NCBI GenBank assembly: GCA_030611265.1
Contig: JAUWQD010000002.1
Coordinates: forward strand, 1-64,000
Direction of reading: 5' to 3'
DNA from: Methanosarcinaceae archaeon
GTDB lineage: Archaea > Halobacteriota > Methanosarcinia > Methanosarcinales > Methanosarcinaceae
Length of the DNA stretch: 64,000 bases
Numbering within the stretch: position 1 is the stretch's first letter; each line of letters begins with the position of its first letter. The translations under genes were made by a program, and so were the position numbers. The notes below the pieces were generated by a model, which made no database searches, was not told the origin of the DNA, and saw only the letters and a list, made by a program, of their open reading frames with translations. Shown one piece after another: positions 7,997-18,279 of the stretch.

Positions 7997-8269
7997 ATGA
8001 TGCAAGATCACTATAGATTTACATTACAGGATTTTTCAGGTTCCCTTGCAGACCTCGGAAGCATGGCACCGTTCATCATCGGGGCAGTTGCGATCAGCAA
8101 CCTGCATTTGGAATCAATTCTGTTGTTCTTTGGAATGGCATATTTCATGACAGGTGCTTATTACAAGACCCCCATGTCAATCCAACCTATGAAAGCGATC
8201 GGTGCTCTTGTGATCGGTGAGGAATTGATACACGGTGAACTCATTAGTGCAGGCGGGATTACGTCTTGA
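7997..8269 (+). pseudogene. N-terminal fragment of a MOT1-type molybdate/sulfate transporter
   Basis: The 90-residue reading frame matches only the N-terminus of MOT1/SulP-like transporters: DFSGSLADLGSMAPFIIGA, LLFFGMAYFMTGAYYKTPM and the SIQPMKAIGALVIGEEL signature. Full members are about 350-400 residues with 10 or more helices. The frame stops right after the second or third helix and runs into the following acetyltransferase. It is most likely a truncated remnant. It lies near a nitrogenase operon, which normally needs molybdate, so loss of this gene would matter if no other importer exists. Confidence 0.7.
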
Positions 8270-9141
8270 ACATTCGCAGAATGGTCCCGGATGACCTTGA
8301 GGAAGTGTTATCGCTTGCTCTCGCAGAAGGATGGGTATCTGATATGTGTGAACTGTCGCTCATCCTGCGATCATATCCAGAAGGCTGTTCTACAGCAGTA
8401 TCAGAGTGTCAGGTAGTTGGCTGCGTCATGGTCACCAGATATGAGCATAGTGCATGGATCGGCAATCTCATTGTTGACCGCCACTATCGCATGCGCGGGG
8501 TCGGCACAGAGCTACTGCAAACGGCCATGGTGTATCTTGATAACGACAGCACGATCACGTCGATATACCTCAATGCAGCACCAACTGCAACCAGGTTGTA
8601 TGAACGTTTTGGATTTGTGACAGTCTGCAATGTGTTCAGGTGGAAAAAGAATGGCATAAGCGGCAGTTTTAGTAGCAGCCGTAATGCGGCGCAGCTCGCT
8701 GCATCAAGTTCACAGGAGACGGGAATGTGCCGGAGAGAAGATATCTTATGGCTTGATTCGCAATGCTGGGGCGATTGCCGCTCGGTTGTGCTTAAACAGC
8801 TCATCAAGGAACGGAGTTGCATAACCTCGAAAGATCCGACTGCGTTTTTGATGTATTACAAAATAAGCGGCATGCCGGAAAGCTTGTATGCAATTGGGCC
8901 GTGGGAAGTTGAAAATGGCGGTCAGGAGATTGCATCAGGCCTGCTTGAACGTGCACTTTCCCAGATAGGGGACGCTGCTGTGGTACTGGATGTTCCAGCG
9001 CAAAATGACGCGGCGTGTGATGTTTTACAAGCGGCGGGATTCATGGTTGTTGGAAGGACTGTGTTCATGTGCCACAAGAAAGTGCCGGACATCAGGTTTG
9101 GGAATGTGCTTGCGTTCTTGAGCATGGGGTCGATGGGGTGA
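8266..9141 (+). CDS. Double-domain GNAT N-acetyltransferase
   Basis: A 291-residue protein with two GNAT-related halves. The first (about residues 1-125) has the acetyl-CoA motif GNLIVDRHYRMRGVGTELL and the end IYLNAAPTATRLYERFGF. The second (about 150-285) resembles the C-terminal acetyltransferase domain found in YitH-type proteins, ending LDVPAQNDAACDVLQAAGF. The TTG start is kept because GNAT proteins typically begin IRRMxPDDL, as here; ATG 8281 is the alternative. It overlaps the stop of the truncated transporter by 4 bases. The substrate cannot be told. Confidence 0.75.
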   Translation: MNIRRMVPDDLEEVLSLALAEGWVSDMCELSLILRSYPEGCSTAVSECQVVGCVMVTRYEHSAWIGNLIVDRHYRMRGVGTELLQTAMVYLDNDSTITSIYLNAAPTATRLYERFGFVTVCNVFRWKKNGISGSFSSSRNAAQLAASSSQETGMCRREDILWLDSQCWGDCRSVVLKQLIKERSCITSKDPTAFLMYYKISGMPESLYAIGPWEVENGGQEIASGLLERALSQIGDAAVVLDVPAQNDAACDVLQAAGFMVVGRTVFMCHKKVPDIRFGNVLAFLSMGSMG

Positions 9142-9488
9142 AAAGTTAGTATTTGTATAGCTGTGTAAACGAGTTCGTTCTATCTGCAACTAAGACCGAT
9201 ACAACGCCGAAGGCGGCACATTCCAACTCTACTACCCACCTACGTTCGCAAAATACACAGTTCATACGTAGAGCGATCCGTGCAAACATATATGTGCTGA
9301 CAGCGAGCAAAACTTCTATGTGTCCAGAACAGTGCATGTGCGGGCCAGTGCGTGTGCAGGTAAATGCGCATGCAGGCAAGTGTTGGGGGAACGTGCCGCG
9401 CTCTTGCGCGCGTGGTCGCAACGTTTTTATCTAGAGCTCGTTGAAACGCCTGCGCCACAACAGTGCAATAGCTAAACAAATACAAAAG
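9142..9488. other. GC-rich gene-free gap with hairpins
   Basis: No supported gene. The stretch has a GC-rich palindrome GCCGAAGGCGGC (about 9204-9215) that resembles the ones near 17243 and 17409, a run of near-repeats of TGTGCG/TGCGCATG type (about 9334-9380), and a CGCGC/GCGCG hairpin followed by TTTTT (about 9398-9428) that could end rightward transcription. Base composition is much richer in GC than its neighbours. Confidence 0.4.
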
Positions 9489-10214
9489 TTAATTTGTTGA
9501 TTTTGGACAGAATCTGTTAAGACCGAATAATTCCGCAACTCCAGCTATACTGATGCCATAGAAAACCACTTTTTCTCTTGCCATTTTAAGTATCGGTTCG
9601 ATGGTCCCATTAACAACCGTTGTTCCTGTGACAAGTGCCAGATCGCACCATTTCAACACCTCTTCCGCATTCTCATCACCATCCAGCACGACAACACCAA
9701 ATTTCTCCTTCCCAAGATTCTCCTTATCCAGGTCCAGTATCTTAAGTTCATAACTTTCGGAGCAACATCGTGCATGTACCGGCTGGAATCCGACCAATGC
9801 TATCCTTGATATTTTGCATCCTTCAAGAAACTCAACCAGATCCAGACCACACTCCTCAGGACCGCGGTCCTTGCAGTGAACACTTCCCTCTATCAGACCG
9901 AGATTTCGCATCACAGCATTCAGGCTTGCAATGAAGATCGCCCTTCCGAAGTTGTTCTTCAGTTCCATGTCCAGAACATCCTGAAGCGTTCCCTCGAAAT
10001 TCCCGTACATGTCCGTGAATGCCTGGCCAAAGTCCCCCCTGAATTCTGCCTGCATCAGCCTCTCATGCCCTTTTAATATCGGGAAGTCCTTATTCTCAGG
10101 ATTTCCTATAGCCTCTTCCAGGGTCAGGGTTTTAGCACTGATCCTTACCTTCTCATCTGACAGGTTATTTTCCACCACGATTTGTGCGAACCTCTCTTTT
10201 ATTTCTGTGTACAT
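9489..10214 (-). CDS. DUF364 putative heavy-metal-binding protein
   Basis: A protein of 241 residues from ATG 10214, chosen because AAGGAG sits 8 bases upstream; a GTG at 10223 overlaps the ATPase stop but lacks a ribosome site. It belongs to the DUF364 family, annotated from structures as a putative heavy-metal chelation domain. Signatures are the Rossmann-like C-terminal part with ISRIALVGFQPVHA, LALVTGTTVVNGTIEP and the end VVFYGISIAGVAELFGLNRFCP. It is the last gene of the nif-ABC operon. Its place suggests a role in handling the imported substrate or a metal for the nitrogenase; this is inference. Confidence 0.75.
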   Translation of the reverse strand: MYTEIKERFAQIVVENNLSDEKVRISAKTLTLEEAIGNPENKDFPILKGHERLMQAEFRGDFGQAFTDMYGNFEGTLQDVLDMELKNNFGRAIFIASLNAVMRNLGLIEGSVHCKDRGPEECGLDLVEFLEGCKISRIALVGFQPVHARCCSESYELKILDLDKENLGKEKFGVVVLDGDENAEEVLKWCDLALVTGTTVVNGTIEPILKMAREKVVFYGISIAGVAELFGLNRFCPKSTN

Positions 10215-10219
10215 TCCAA

Positions 10220-10945
10220 TCACTCCTTACAATAACAATCAATACCGCAGCCTGCACAGTTCTGTAGGTGACGTGGATTATCAAGATCATACCTGTACAT
10301 CCTCTGAAGATCAGTGACCTCATGGATCTCTCCACCGTTTATTGCCACGATCCTGTCTCCCATCTCTTTAGCCTCTACCATGTCATGCGTAACAAGAACC
10401 GTTGTAATTCCAAGCCTCCTCTGTATCCTTTTGATCTCCTGCCTGATACAACTGCACATTCCAGTGTCCAGACTGCTGAATGGCTCATCTAGGAGCAGCA
10501 CCTGCGGCGATACGGCAAGCGCCCGTGCCAGAGCCACCCTCTGGCGCTCCCCGCCGCTCAAATTCTTCGGATAGCGGTCTTTCAGATGCTCGATCTTCAT
10601 CAACCTGAGCAATTCATCCACTCTCTGTGCAATGTTTTCTCGTCCGCTGCCATTCACTGCCGGTCCGTATCCTATATTGGATGCAACATCAAGATGCGGA
10701 AACAGTGCAAGATTCTGGAATAGATAACCAACCTGCCGCTTATCGGTTAGCATCCTGTTAACCGAAGCCCCATCAAAGAGCACGGTACCATCATACCCCA
10801 CAAGCCCGGCAATGATATTGAGCAATGTTGATTTTCCCGCTCCATTCGGACCGATCACGACCAGCAACTCCTTATCAAATATCTCCATGTTCAGGCCATT
10901 AAATACATAATTACTGATATTCTTCAATTCAATATCTGGCATCAT
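10220..10945 (-). CDS. NitT/TauT-type ABC importer, ATPase subunit
   Basis: An ABC ATPase of 241 residues: Walker A IGPNGAGKSTLL, Q-loop YLFQNLALFPHL, signature LSGGERQRVALARAL, Walker B VLLLDEPFSSLD, switch histidine VLVTHDM. The C-terminus, after residue about 215, ends NCAGCGIDCYCKE, a cysteine-rich tail that is unusual for this family and could bind metal. Two ATGs (10945, 10942) follow GGAGG; the second has the better spacing. It energises the permease encoded immediately upstream. Confidence 0.9.
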   Translation of the reverse strand: MMPDIELKNISNYVFNGLNMEIFDKELLVVIGPNGAGKSTLLNIIAGLVGYDGTVLFDGASVNRMLTDKRQVGYLFQNLALFPHLDVASNIGYGPAVNGSGRENIAQRVDELLRLMKIEHLKDRYPKNLSGGERQRVALARALAVSPQVLLLDEPFSSLDTGMCSCIRQEIKRIQRRLGITTVLVTHDMVEAKEMGDRIVAINGGEIHEVTDLQRMYRYDLDNPRHLQNCAGCGIDCYCKE

Positions 10946-11695
10946 TTACCTCCATTCTTTTGTCATTTTAGTTTCGATATACTGGAAAAACCGCTCAAAG
11001 ACCAGGCACATTACCGAAAGCACCATCAAACAAACGATGATAATATCCACCCTCAGCAGACTCTCCGAGCGTATCAGAAGTGCACCAATGCCTGTCGGGA
11101 TTGCGACCATCTCAGCAGCTATCACAACCCGCCATGCCATACCTGCCTCAAGCCGGAGCCCTGTAAAGATGTTCGGTACGGCAAGCGGCAGGATAACACT
11201 GGTCAGTATCTTTCGATCTGATGCACCAAGGGTTCTTGCTGCTTTGATGACATCGCTATCAACACTCCTGATGCCTGTGATCGTGTTATATAACACCGGA
11301 AAGAATGAACACAGAAATATCAATATGATCGGCAGCATCTCATTGATCCCTATCCAGATCATTAACAGCGGTGCCCAGCCAAGCGTTGGTATTGGATAGA
11401 GCAAACTAAAGATCGGGTTAAACGACCTGTTTATGATATCCTTACATCCCATTACGGTTCCCATCATAATACCCGCCACAGAACCCAGCAGAAATCCTGC
11501 CAGCACCCTGAACAGGCTGCTTGCAAGATTATTCAGGAGGACCCCATTAACTGTCAGATGGTAGAACTCCCCCATCACAGCAGAGAACGACGGGAATATA
11601 TATTCGGGAACAATATGCAGCCTGGCGATGCTCTCCCATATCAGGATAAATATAATGATCGGGATAGATCCATCCAGTATATTTCGAATTCTCAT
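10946..11695 (-). CDS. NitT/TauT-type ABC importer, permease subunit
   Basis: A 249-residue inner-membrane permease with about six helices and the BPD-type ATPase-contact motif EAA around VIKAARTLGASDRKILTSVILPLAVP. This is typical of the nitrate/sulfonate/taurine importer group (SsuC/TauC/NrtB). Its ATG overlaps the stop of the binding-protein gene by 4 bases, and it abuts the ATPase gene directly. Substrate is not set by sequence. Confidence 0.9.
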   Translation of the reverse strand: MRIRNILDGSIPIIIFILIWESIARLHIVPEYIFPSFSAVMGEFYHLTVNGVLLNNLASSLFRVLAGFLLGSVAGIMMGTVMGCKDIINRSFNPIFSLLYPIPTLGWAPLLMIWIGINEMLPIILIFLCSFFPVLYNTITGIRSVDSDVIKAARTLGASDRKILTSVILPLAVPNIFTGLRLEAGMAWRVVIAAEMVAIPTGIGALLIRSESLLRVDIIIVCLMVLSVMCLVFERFFQYIETKMTKEWR

Positions 11696-12639
11696 ACATT
11701 TTCCTGCAGGAATGTAGTATCCAGCATGTCCTCAGCTCTCATGCCCTCCTCGATATACCCAAGTTCCACCATATAGTCGATCATCTCCTGAACAGACTCT
11801 ACATCGATGCGGGTGGTGTAATTCAGCCGGCTCATCGATTTTTTAATGATTGCTGGATCGCTGTCCAGTTCTTCTGCAAGGATCACAGCCGTCTCGTTGG
11901 GATTATCACCCATCCAGTCGGTTGCTTTTTGGGTTACCTGAACCAGTTTTCTTACGGTTTCGGGATCGTCCTCGATAAGTTCTTGCTTAACAATCAGGAC
12001 ACTGCCCTGCATATCATCCCACAGTTCATGGCTTGTAATAAGCATCTGGAAGCCGTTTGATTCGGCAGCGGTTGCATGGTGCTCCGGCAAAAATGCTGCA
12101 TCTATCCTGCCGGTTTCCAGGGCAATTACCTGTTTTAGGGGTTCCATTCGCTGGATCCGGACATCCTTTAGGTCATATTCCCTGATCATGCGGTTTAACA
12201 GGATATCCACCATGCCGCCTTCCCGCACGCATCCTATGGTTGCACCATTCAGGTCAGAGATGTTTTCGATGTCAGGACTGGCGACCAGGCCGTAACCGTG
12301 CTTATGGGTTCCGGCAACGATCACCAGCGGAACGCCCCTTGAATATGCCAATATAGCCGGTGATAGACAGATATAGGCGACCTGGATATCACCTCTTGCA
12401 AGTGCACTGGTAAGCTGCATTCCTGTGGCATAGCTCTCGTAAGTGGTGAGATTGATCCTTTCATCTTCGTACCAGTTGTTCTCCTTTGCTACATAAGCAC
12501 ATGCGGCATGGTCATTGAACTCAACAGCCATGCCGATATCACTACTTTGCTCTACACAGCCCGCAGTGAGGACTGTCAGTATTAATAAACCCAGTAAACC
12601 AATCCGCAACAGTACCGGATAATTATGACACATCCCCAT
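11692..12639 (-). CDS. NitT/TauT-type ABC importer, substrate-binding lipoprotein
   Basis: A 315-residue periplasm-facing binding protein with a lipoprotein signal: hydrophobic core LLRIGLLGLLILTVLTAGC, lipobox cysteine near residue 28 (LTAGC). The mature part has the NMT1/SsuA-like pattern: AACAYVAKENNWYEDERI, LARGDIQVAYICLSPA, then DLNGATIGCVREGG and ALETGRIDAAFLPEH. The reading frame overlaps the nifK end by 17 bases; ATG 12633 is better placed behind GGAG than ATG 12639. Family members bind nitrate, sulfonates, taurine, pyrimidine precursors or other small molecules. Its fusion into a nif operon is unusual. Confidence 0.88.
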   Translation of the reverse strand: MGMCHNYPVLLRIGLLGLLILTVLTAGCVEQSSDIGMAVEFNDHAACAYVAKENNWYEDERINLTTYESYATGMQLTSALARGDIQVAYICLSPAILAYSRGVPLVIVAGTHKHGYGLVASPDIENISDLNGATIGCVREGGMVDILLNRMIREYDLKDVRIQRMEPLKQVIALETGRIDAAFLPEHHATAAESNGFQMLITSHELWDDMQGSVLIVKQELIEDDPETVRKLVQVTQKATDWMGDNPNETAVILAEELDSDPAIIKKSMSRLNYTTRIDVESVQEMIDYMVELGYIEEGMRAEDMLDTTFLQENV

Positions 12640-13930
12640 GCTCCAGGATCGAATTGGTGATCAGGTCCACAAGATTGATCCCGCCATTGTACCCGATGAT
12701 CGCCCTCCTTTGATAGCCTACACGGTCGTAGACCGGAAATCCAACCCTCGCAAAAGCGATGCCTTCATCGTCTGCGATAGTTTTTCCATGTGTGTTAGCC
12801 ATCAACAGGTCAACACCGTCTGCCTTGATAGCTTCCTGCAGCCCGTAGAGGTCACATCCTGAGAGTATCTCGATCTCATGTCCGGTCTGGCTTGCAATAG
12901 CCTGCACATCCTTTACGAACTCCTTGCTGGTAGTGCCGGTCGCAACGATCGACGGCTCCATTCCGAGTTCGTGTACAAAACGCGCCATCCCGGATGCAAC
13001 ATCAGGGTCTGCAAAGATTGCAACTTTCTTTTGGACGGTCTTGAACTGCACATCGATCATCGCATCAATGAGCCGTCCCCTGTCCCGACGCAGTTGTTCA
13101 GGAACAGGTCTTCCTACCAGCTTACTCACGTTTTCGAGGAACGCATCGGTATTGGCAACACCGATCGGGCTTGCACCCAGTATCATCGGTACTTTGTGCT
13201 TGTTCGCAAGATACGCTACCGCGCCTCCGCCTGCATGCTTGCACAGGGCAATCGAGCCAAGCGAGTTTGCCGTGTCTGCGATCTCCTTAAGTGTGGTTCC
13301 GCCAGTCGGGAATGACGGTCTTGGCAGTCTCAACGGTGCATCAAGGGTCTCTGAGATATCGGTAAGTATGTTGGCCTTGACCCGCATAATCTCAAGCATG
13401 CTCTTGAGTTCCCTAATATCTCCCGGATTTAAGAGTCCTACTGTGATATTGATCTTATCGGTGGGTCCTGTCTGCTCTGCAAGCTTTACCACCAGCGCTT
13501 TGACGGCATTATCATATCCTGTGACATGCGAGCCGACATAACTTGGTGTGTGCATTGGGACAAGTTCCACAGGCAGATCTATCTTCCTGAGAATACCGTC
13601 AATATCATCCCCTATCGTCTCGGAAAGGCAGGTGGTGATCACTGCGATCAGTTCCGGATGCCGCCTTGCTGCAAGAGCATGCACTCCCTTAACAAGATTG
13701 TCAGCTCCTCCGAATACCGCAGCATCCTCACCGAGCGAACTCAGTGCGATTTCTACCGGCTCTGCGAAGTGGCGGTTAAACATTCTCATCGGATAGGCTG
13801 CGCACCCCTGCGATCCGTGCACAAGCGGGATTGCAGCGTGTACGCCAAGTACTGCCTGCATCGCGCCGATCGGCTGGCACAATATGCCAGGATTAATGGT
13901 GACCGATCTCTCGGTTTTAGTCTGTGTCAT
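12623..13930 (-). CDS. nifK: Nitrogenase component 1, beta subunit (NifK-like)
   Basis: A 435-residue NifK-type protein. The P-cluster cysteines are visible in CQPIGA, HGSQGCAAY and TTCLSETIGDD. The region IPLVHGSQG followed by SSLGEDAAVFGGADNLVKG mixes NifK features (FGGxxNL) with VnfK/AnfK-like ones (PLVHG, SSLxEDxAVFG, GDDIDGIL). It is shorter than the approximately 520-residue bacterial NifK but similar to archaeal ones. It overlaps nifD by 4 bases (ATGA) and no delta-subunit gene lies between. It would form the alpha2beta2 tetramer with NifD, holding the P-cluster. Confidence 0.9.
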   Translation of the reverse strand: MTQTKTERSVTINPGILCQPIGAMQAVLGVHAAIPLVHGSQGCAAYPMRMFNRHFAEPVEIALSSLGEDAAVFGGADNLVKGVHALAARRHPELIAVITTCLSETIGDDIDGILRKIDLPVELVPMHTPSYVGSHVTGYDNAVKALVVKLAEQTGPTDKINITVGLLNPGDIRELKSMLEIMRVKANILTDISETLDAPLRLPRPSFPTGGTTLKEIADTANSLGSIALCKHAGGGAVAYLANKHKVPMILGASPIGVANTDAFLENVSKLVGRPVPEQLRRDRGRLIDAMIDVQFKTVQKKVAIFADPDVASGMARFVHELGMEPSIVATGTTSKEFVKDVQAIASQTGHEIEILSGCDLYGLQEAIKADGVDLLMANTHGKTIADDEGIAFARVGFPVYDRVGYQRRAIIGYNGGINLVDLITNSILEHGDVS

Positions 13931-15297
13931 GTTCTCCCCTCTATCAGTTTCCAGGCAGGATGATTCATCGTCATGTCCATATCCCGTGCAAAGTTCACAA
14001 AACCGCTGTATACTGCGTAGGGTCCATTCTCGTATGCATGACCATTGACAAACGGCACACCGAGTTTGTATGCAAGGAACTTTTCCTTTAGTCCCGAAAT
14101 GAAGAGATCAGGCTTGTATTTGACGAGTATCTCCTTCAGTTCGAGAGAATTCGGATTATCGATAACTAAGGCACCATCGCCAATTCTTTCGATAATCTTT
14201 TCGTAATCATCTGTGTGCCCGAACGTGGTAGCTGCTCCGATAACCTGCATTCCGAGTTCATCCATTAGTTTGATCCAGTGCCATGCACGGGGAGCACCCT
14301 GATAAATGAAAACGCGCTTTCCTTTGAGTTTTTCTTTGTAGTACTCGATTTGCGGAAGTACTTTTGCAATTTCACTCTCTATGACCATTTCAGCCTGCTC
14401 TTCGAGACCGAAGAAGGATGCAACATCACGAAGTGCCTGTGAGGTCTGCTTAATTCCAAAGAGTGATACCGGCATGTATGGAAGTTCATATTTCTCTTCC
14501 ATCAACTGGCAGATATATGGAGTGGAACGCTGGCAGTGCATGACATTTAGCTTCGCCCTGTGAGCCATGGCGAGATCATCGATCGAAGCATTTCCTGTGA
14601 ACGTGCAGAGTATCCTAAGTCCCATCGCTTCGAATAACGGAGCAATGATCCACAGGTCACCCTGAATATTATAGTCCCCGATGATGTTTATGTCATATGG
14701 CGTAACTTCGTCGGGTTCTTTTGTGCCCACGATACGGTCAAAGATGACATCATTTGCAATGTGATGTCCGAGTGACTGGCTGACGCCGCGAAAGCCTTCG
14801 CAACTGAATGGGATCACAGGAACTCCGATCTCTTTTGATGCCTTCTTGCAGACATTGTTTATATCATCCCCGATAAGTCCGATCACACATGTCGCATAGA
14901 CGAATACGCCGTTCACGTCAGGAAATCGCTCGTATGATTCAAGGATCGATTTGTGCAGTTTCTGCTCTCCACCAAATATGATGTTTGCTTCCTGCATACT
15001 TGTCGAGAAGCAGTATTTCCGGTGGAATTCCGGGTTGTCGGACAGGTTTTGCCTGCGTCCCCCGCCCCATGTGTAGTAAGCACAGCCGATGGGGCCGTGT
15101 ACCAGATGTATAACATCCTTCACCGGACCTCCTACCACGCCCATGCATCCTGCATAGGTGCATCCGCGCTCAGTCAGGTCACCTGGCGTTGTCTGGACAT
15201 TGCACATCGGTACGATGCACTCTCCTGATTTTTTGATGTAGGTATGTTTCTCACGTTCAGGTATCGGTATATCGCATTCAAGTAATGTCAGCGGCAT
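13927..15297 (-). CDS. nifD: Nitrogenase component 1, alpha subunit (NifD-like)
   Basis: A 456-residue NifD-type protein behind AAGGAGGAG. P-cluster cysteines occur in ERGCTYAGC, HGPIGCAYY and ATCVIGLIGDD. The cofactor cysteine is in NVMHCQRSTPYI and the cofactor histidine in VNGHAYENGPY; SQSLGHHIAN carries the usual Gln and His near the active site. The segments GAPRAWHWIKLMDELGMQV and VNGHAYENGPY resemble AnfD/VnfD, while ARDMDMTMNHPAW resembles NifD. The mix suggests a lineage outside the well-studied Mo, V and Fe-only groups. With NifK it would hold the catalytic cofactor; the cofactor-scaffold genes are not in this window. Confidence 0.9.
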   Translation of the reverse strand: MPLTLLECDIPIPEREKHTYIKKSGECIVPMCNVQTTPGDLTERGCTYAGCMGVVGGPVKDVIHLVHGPIGCAYYTWGGGRRQNLSDNPEFHRKYCFSTSMQEANIIFGGEQKLHKSILESYERFPDVNGVFVYATCVIGLIGDDINNVCKKASKEIGVPVIPFSCEGFRGVSQSLGHHIANDVIFDRIVGTKEPDEVTPYDINIIGDYNIQGDLWIIAPLFEAMGLRILCTFTGNASIDDLAMAHRAKLNVMHCQRSTPYICQLMEEKYELPYMPVSLFGIKQTSQALRDVASFFGLEEQAEMVIESEIAKVLPQIEYYKEKLKGKRVFIYQGAPRAWHWIKLMDELGMQVIGAATTFGHTDDYEKIIERIGDGALVIDNPNSLELKEILVKYKPDLFISGLKEKFLAYKLGVPFVNGHAYENGPYAVYSGFVNFARDMDMTMNHPAWKLIEGRT

Positions 15298-15340
15298 GAT
15301 CTCCTCCTTGTAATACCAGACTTATAGTTCAAATTTCGGT

Positions 15341-15370
15341 TACAGTTACGGTTACTGTTACTGTTACAGT
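15341..15370. repeat. Hexanucleotide repeat at the nifI2 end
   Basis: Five near-perfect units of GTTAC-N in plus-strand sequence (about 15341-15370) cover the nifI2 stop codon and the start of the nifI2-nifD spacer. Each unit contributes a TAA on the minus strand. Slippage here could change the nifI2 end or the spacing to nifD. Confidence 0.6.
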
Positions 15371-15720
15371 GCATCATTACCCCGCTCTCCTGTCCGGACA
15401 CGGACCGCCTCATTAATCGGACAGACAAATATCCTCCCGTCACCAATCATTCCGGTTCGGTTGGTCTGCATAATCAACTCAACCACCGGTGAAACGGATT
15501 CATCGTCCACCACAAGGGTGAGCATCCTTTTCGGAAGGAACCTGATTGCTGCTCTTTTATTATCGGGTGTGATATTGCCAAGCGGATTGATGTATAATCC
15601 TTTCTGTTTCCCGCGCCCGTATACGAGGTTGGCAGTAAGGCAGGTATATCCCGCCTCTGCCAGAGTGTCCTTGGTCTGTTGTATCTTATTCATCCGGAGG
15701 ACGGCTATCACTTCCTTCAT
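15364..15720 (-). CDS. nifI2: Nitrogenase-switching PII-like protein NifI2
   Basis: A 118-residue PII-family protein. NifI1 and NifI2 form a complex that, in methanogens, binds NifDK and switches it off when ammonium returns, with 2-oxoglutarate and ATP relieving the block. NifI2 features are the extended, divergent T-loop after GRGKQKG (LYINPLGNITPDNKRAAIRFLPKRM) and IGDGRIFVCPINEAVRVRTGERG. The ATG overlaps the nifI1 stop by 4 bases. Place between nifH and nifD is the standard archaeal order. Confidence 0.93.
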   Translation of the reverse strand: MKEVIAVLRMNKIQQTKDTLAEAGYTCLTANLVYGRGKQKGLYINPLGNITPDNKRAAIRFLPKRMLTLVVDDESVSPVVELIMQTNRTGMIGDGRIFVCPINEAVRVRTGERGNDAL

Positions 15721-16034
15721 AATCCCATCTCGCCTGTACGAATGGTGTACGCCTCATCAATCGGACCGATAAAGATTTTACCATCGCCGAAACTTCCTGT
15801 TTGTGCACTTTCTTCGATGATCCTGACAATTTCATCGCTATCATCATTATTGACAGCTATCATCAGCATCACCTTTGCCAGTTCATCATAAACGGTTGGT
15901 CCGATCTGTATGCCCTTCTGCTTACCCCTGCCAAAGACATCGATCTTGGTAAATGCACAGAATCCCTTAGCATCGAGGCTATCTACTACTTCATCCACCT
16001 TTTCGGGTCGTATAATCGCTCTTATTAACTGCAT
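15717..16034 (-). CDS. nifI1: Nitrogenase-switching PII-like protein NifI1
   Basis: A 105-residue PII-family protein that starts MQLIRAIIRPEKVDEV and has the short T-loop typical of NifI1 (GRGKQKGIQIGPTVYDEL) rather than the GlnK one. IGPIDEAYTIRTGE forms the C-terminal part. It works with NifI2 for post-translational nitrogenase switch-off. It lies 9 bases after nifH. Confidence 0.93.
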   Translation of the reverse strand: MQLIRAIIRPEKVDEVVDSLDAKGFCAFTKIDVFGRGKQKGIQIGPTVYDELAKVMLMIAVNNDDSDEIVRIIEESAQTGSFGDGKIFIGPIDEAYTIRTGEMGL

Positions 16035-16043
16035 AACAACACC

Positions 16044-17469
<1,426 letters not shown>

Positions 17470-18171
17470 CTAATTCCCGAATTCTCTTTCCACATTGTCC
17501 AGCAGGATATTCAATAGACTGTTTGCTCCTTCAAGATGATCCGATTTTGATATTATCTCATCTGCCTTCTGGATAAATTTGCCATCCACAAGTTCATCTC
17601 CGCAATTCTGTATCATAAGATCAATGCTTTTTGCTGAATATTCAATATGGAACTGGAGACCAATGACCCTTCCATCATATTCAAAGGCTTGATTCCCACA
17701 CGCCTCGCTTTCAGCCAGCCTTGCAGCACCGGGCTGGATTTCAAATGTATCTCCATGCCAGTGAAAAGCAGTGAATTCCCCGGGAAAAGTGCTAAAACTG
17801 GTTGAGCGTTTTGAGTCACTTGTTAATTTGACCGGGAACCAACCGATCTCCACATGCCCATTTCTGGTTACTTTTTCTCCAAGGACATCAGCGATCAGTT
17901 GACCTCCAAGGCATATCCCGAGGACTATTTTCTTGTTTGCAATTGCCTGTGCAATGAACTCCTTTTCCCCGGTAAGCCAGGGATATTCATCCTCTTCATA
18001 GATGTTCATTGGTCCGCCCATTATGATGAGCCAGTCAAACTCATCCATTTTTGGAAGTGTCTCTTCATTGAACAATTGCGTTCTTGAGATACTGTGATCT
18101 TTTTCGTTTGCCCATACCTCGATATTTGCAAGGTCTTCAAACGGAACATGTTGGAGATAATGAATTCTCAT
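17470..18171 (-). CDS. Class I glutamine amidotransferase-like protein
   Basis: A 233-residue stand-alone GATase1 domain. The triad is visible: nucleophile Cys in LGICLGGQLIADVLG, His and Glu in LQFHIEYSAKS. WLIIMGGPMNIYEEDEYPWL and FPGEFTAFHWHGDTFEI are typical of GMP-synthase-like amidotransferases of unknown substrate. ATG 18171 is preferred to the TTG at 18180 because AGGAG lies ten bases upstream. The stand-alone form could hydrolyse glutamine or another gamma-glutamyl compound; the substrate is unknown. Confidence 0.85.
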   Translation of the reverse strand: MRIHYLQHVPFEDLANIEVWANEKDHSISRTQLFNEETLPKMDEFDWLIIMGGPMNIYEEDEYPWLTGEKEFIAQAIANKKIVLGICLGGQLIADVLGEKVTRNGHVEIGWFPVKLTSDSKRSTSFSTFPGEFTAFHWHGDTFEIQPGAARLAESEACGNQAFEYDGRVIGLQFHIEYSAKSIDLMIQNCGDELVDGKFIQKADEIISKSDHLEGANSLLNILLDNVEREFGN

Positions 18172-18279
18172 TTTTGTCAACTCTCCTGTGGTTTGTTATC
18201 ATTGAAAATGTGTTGATCGAGATTTACGTATGTTATGTGATGTAAGCAAATTAAATAGAAATCGCCTCAAGATTGCGCA

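Noticed and set aside
13900-13960. A vnfG/anfG delta-subunit gene between nifD and nifK
   Set aside because: nifD and nifK overlap by 4 bases; there is no room for another gene, so a V- or Fe-only system of known type is not supported.
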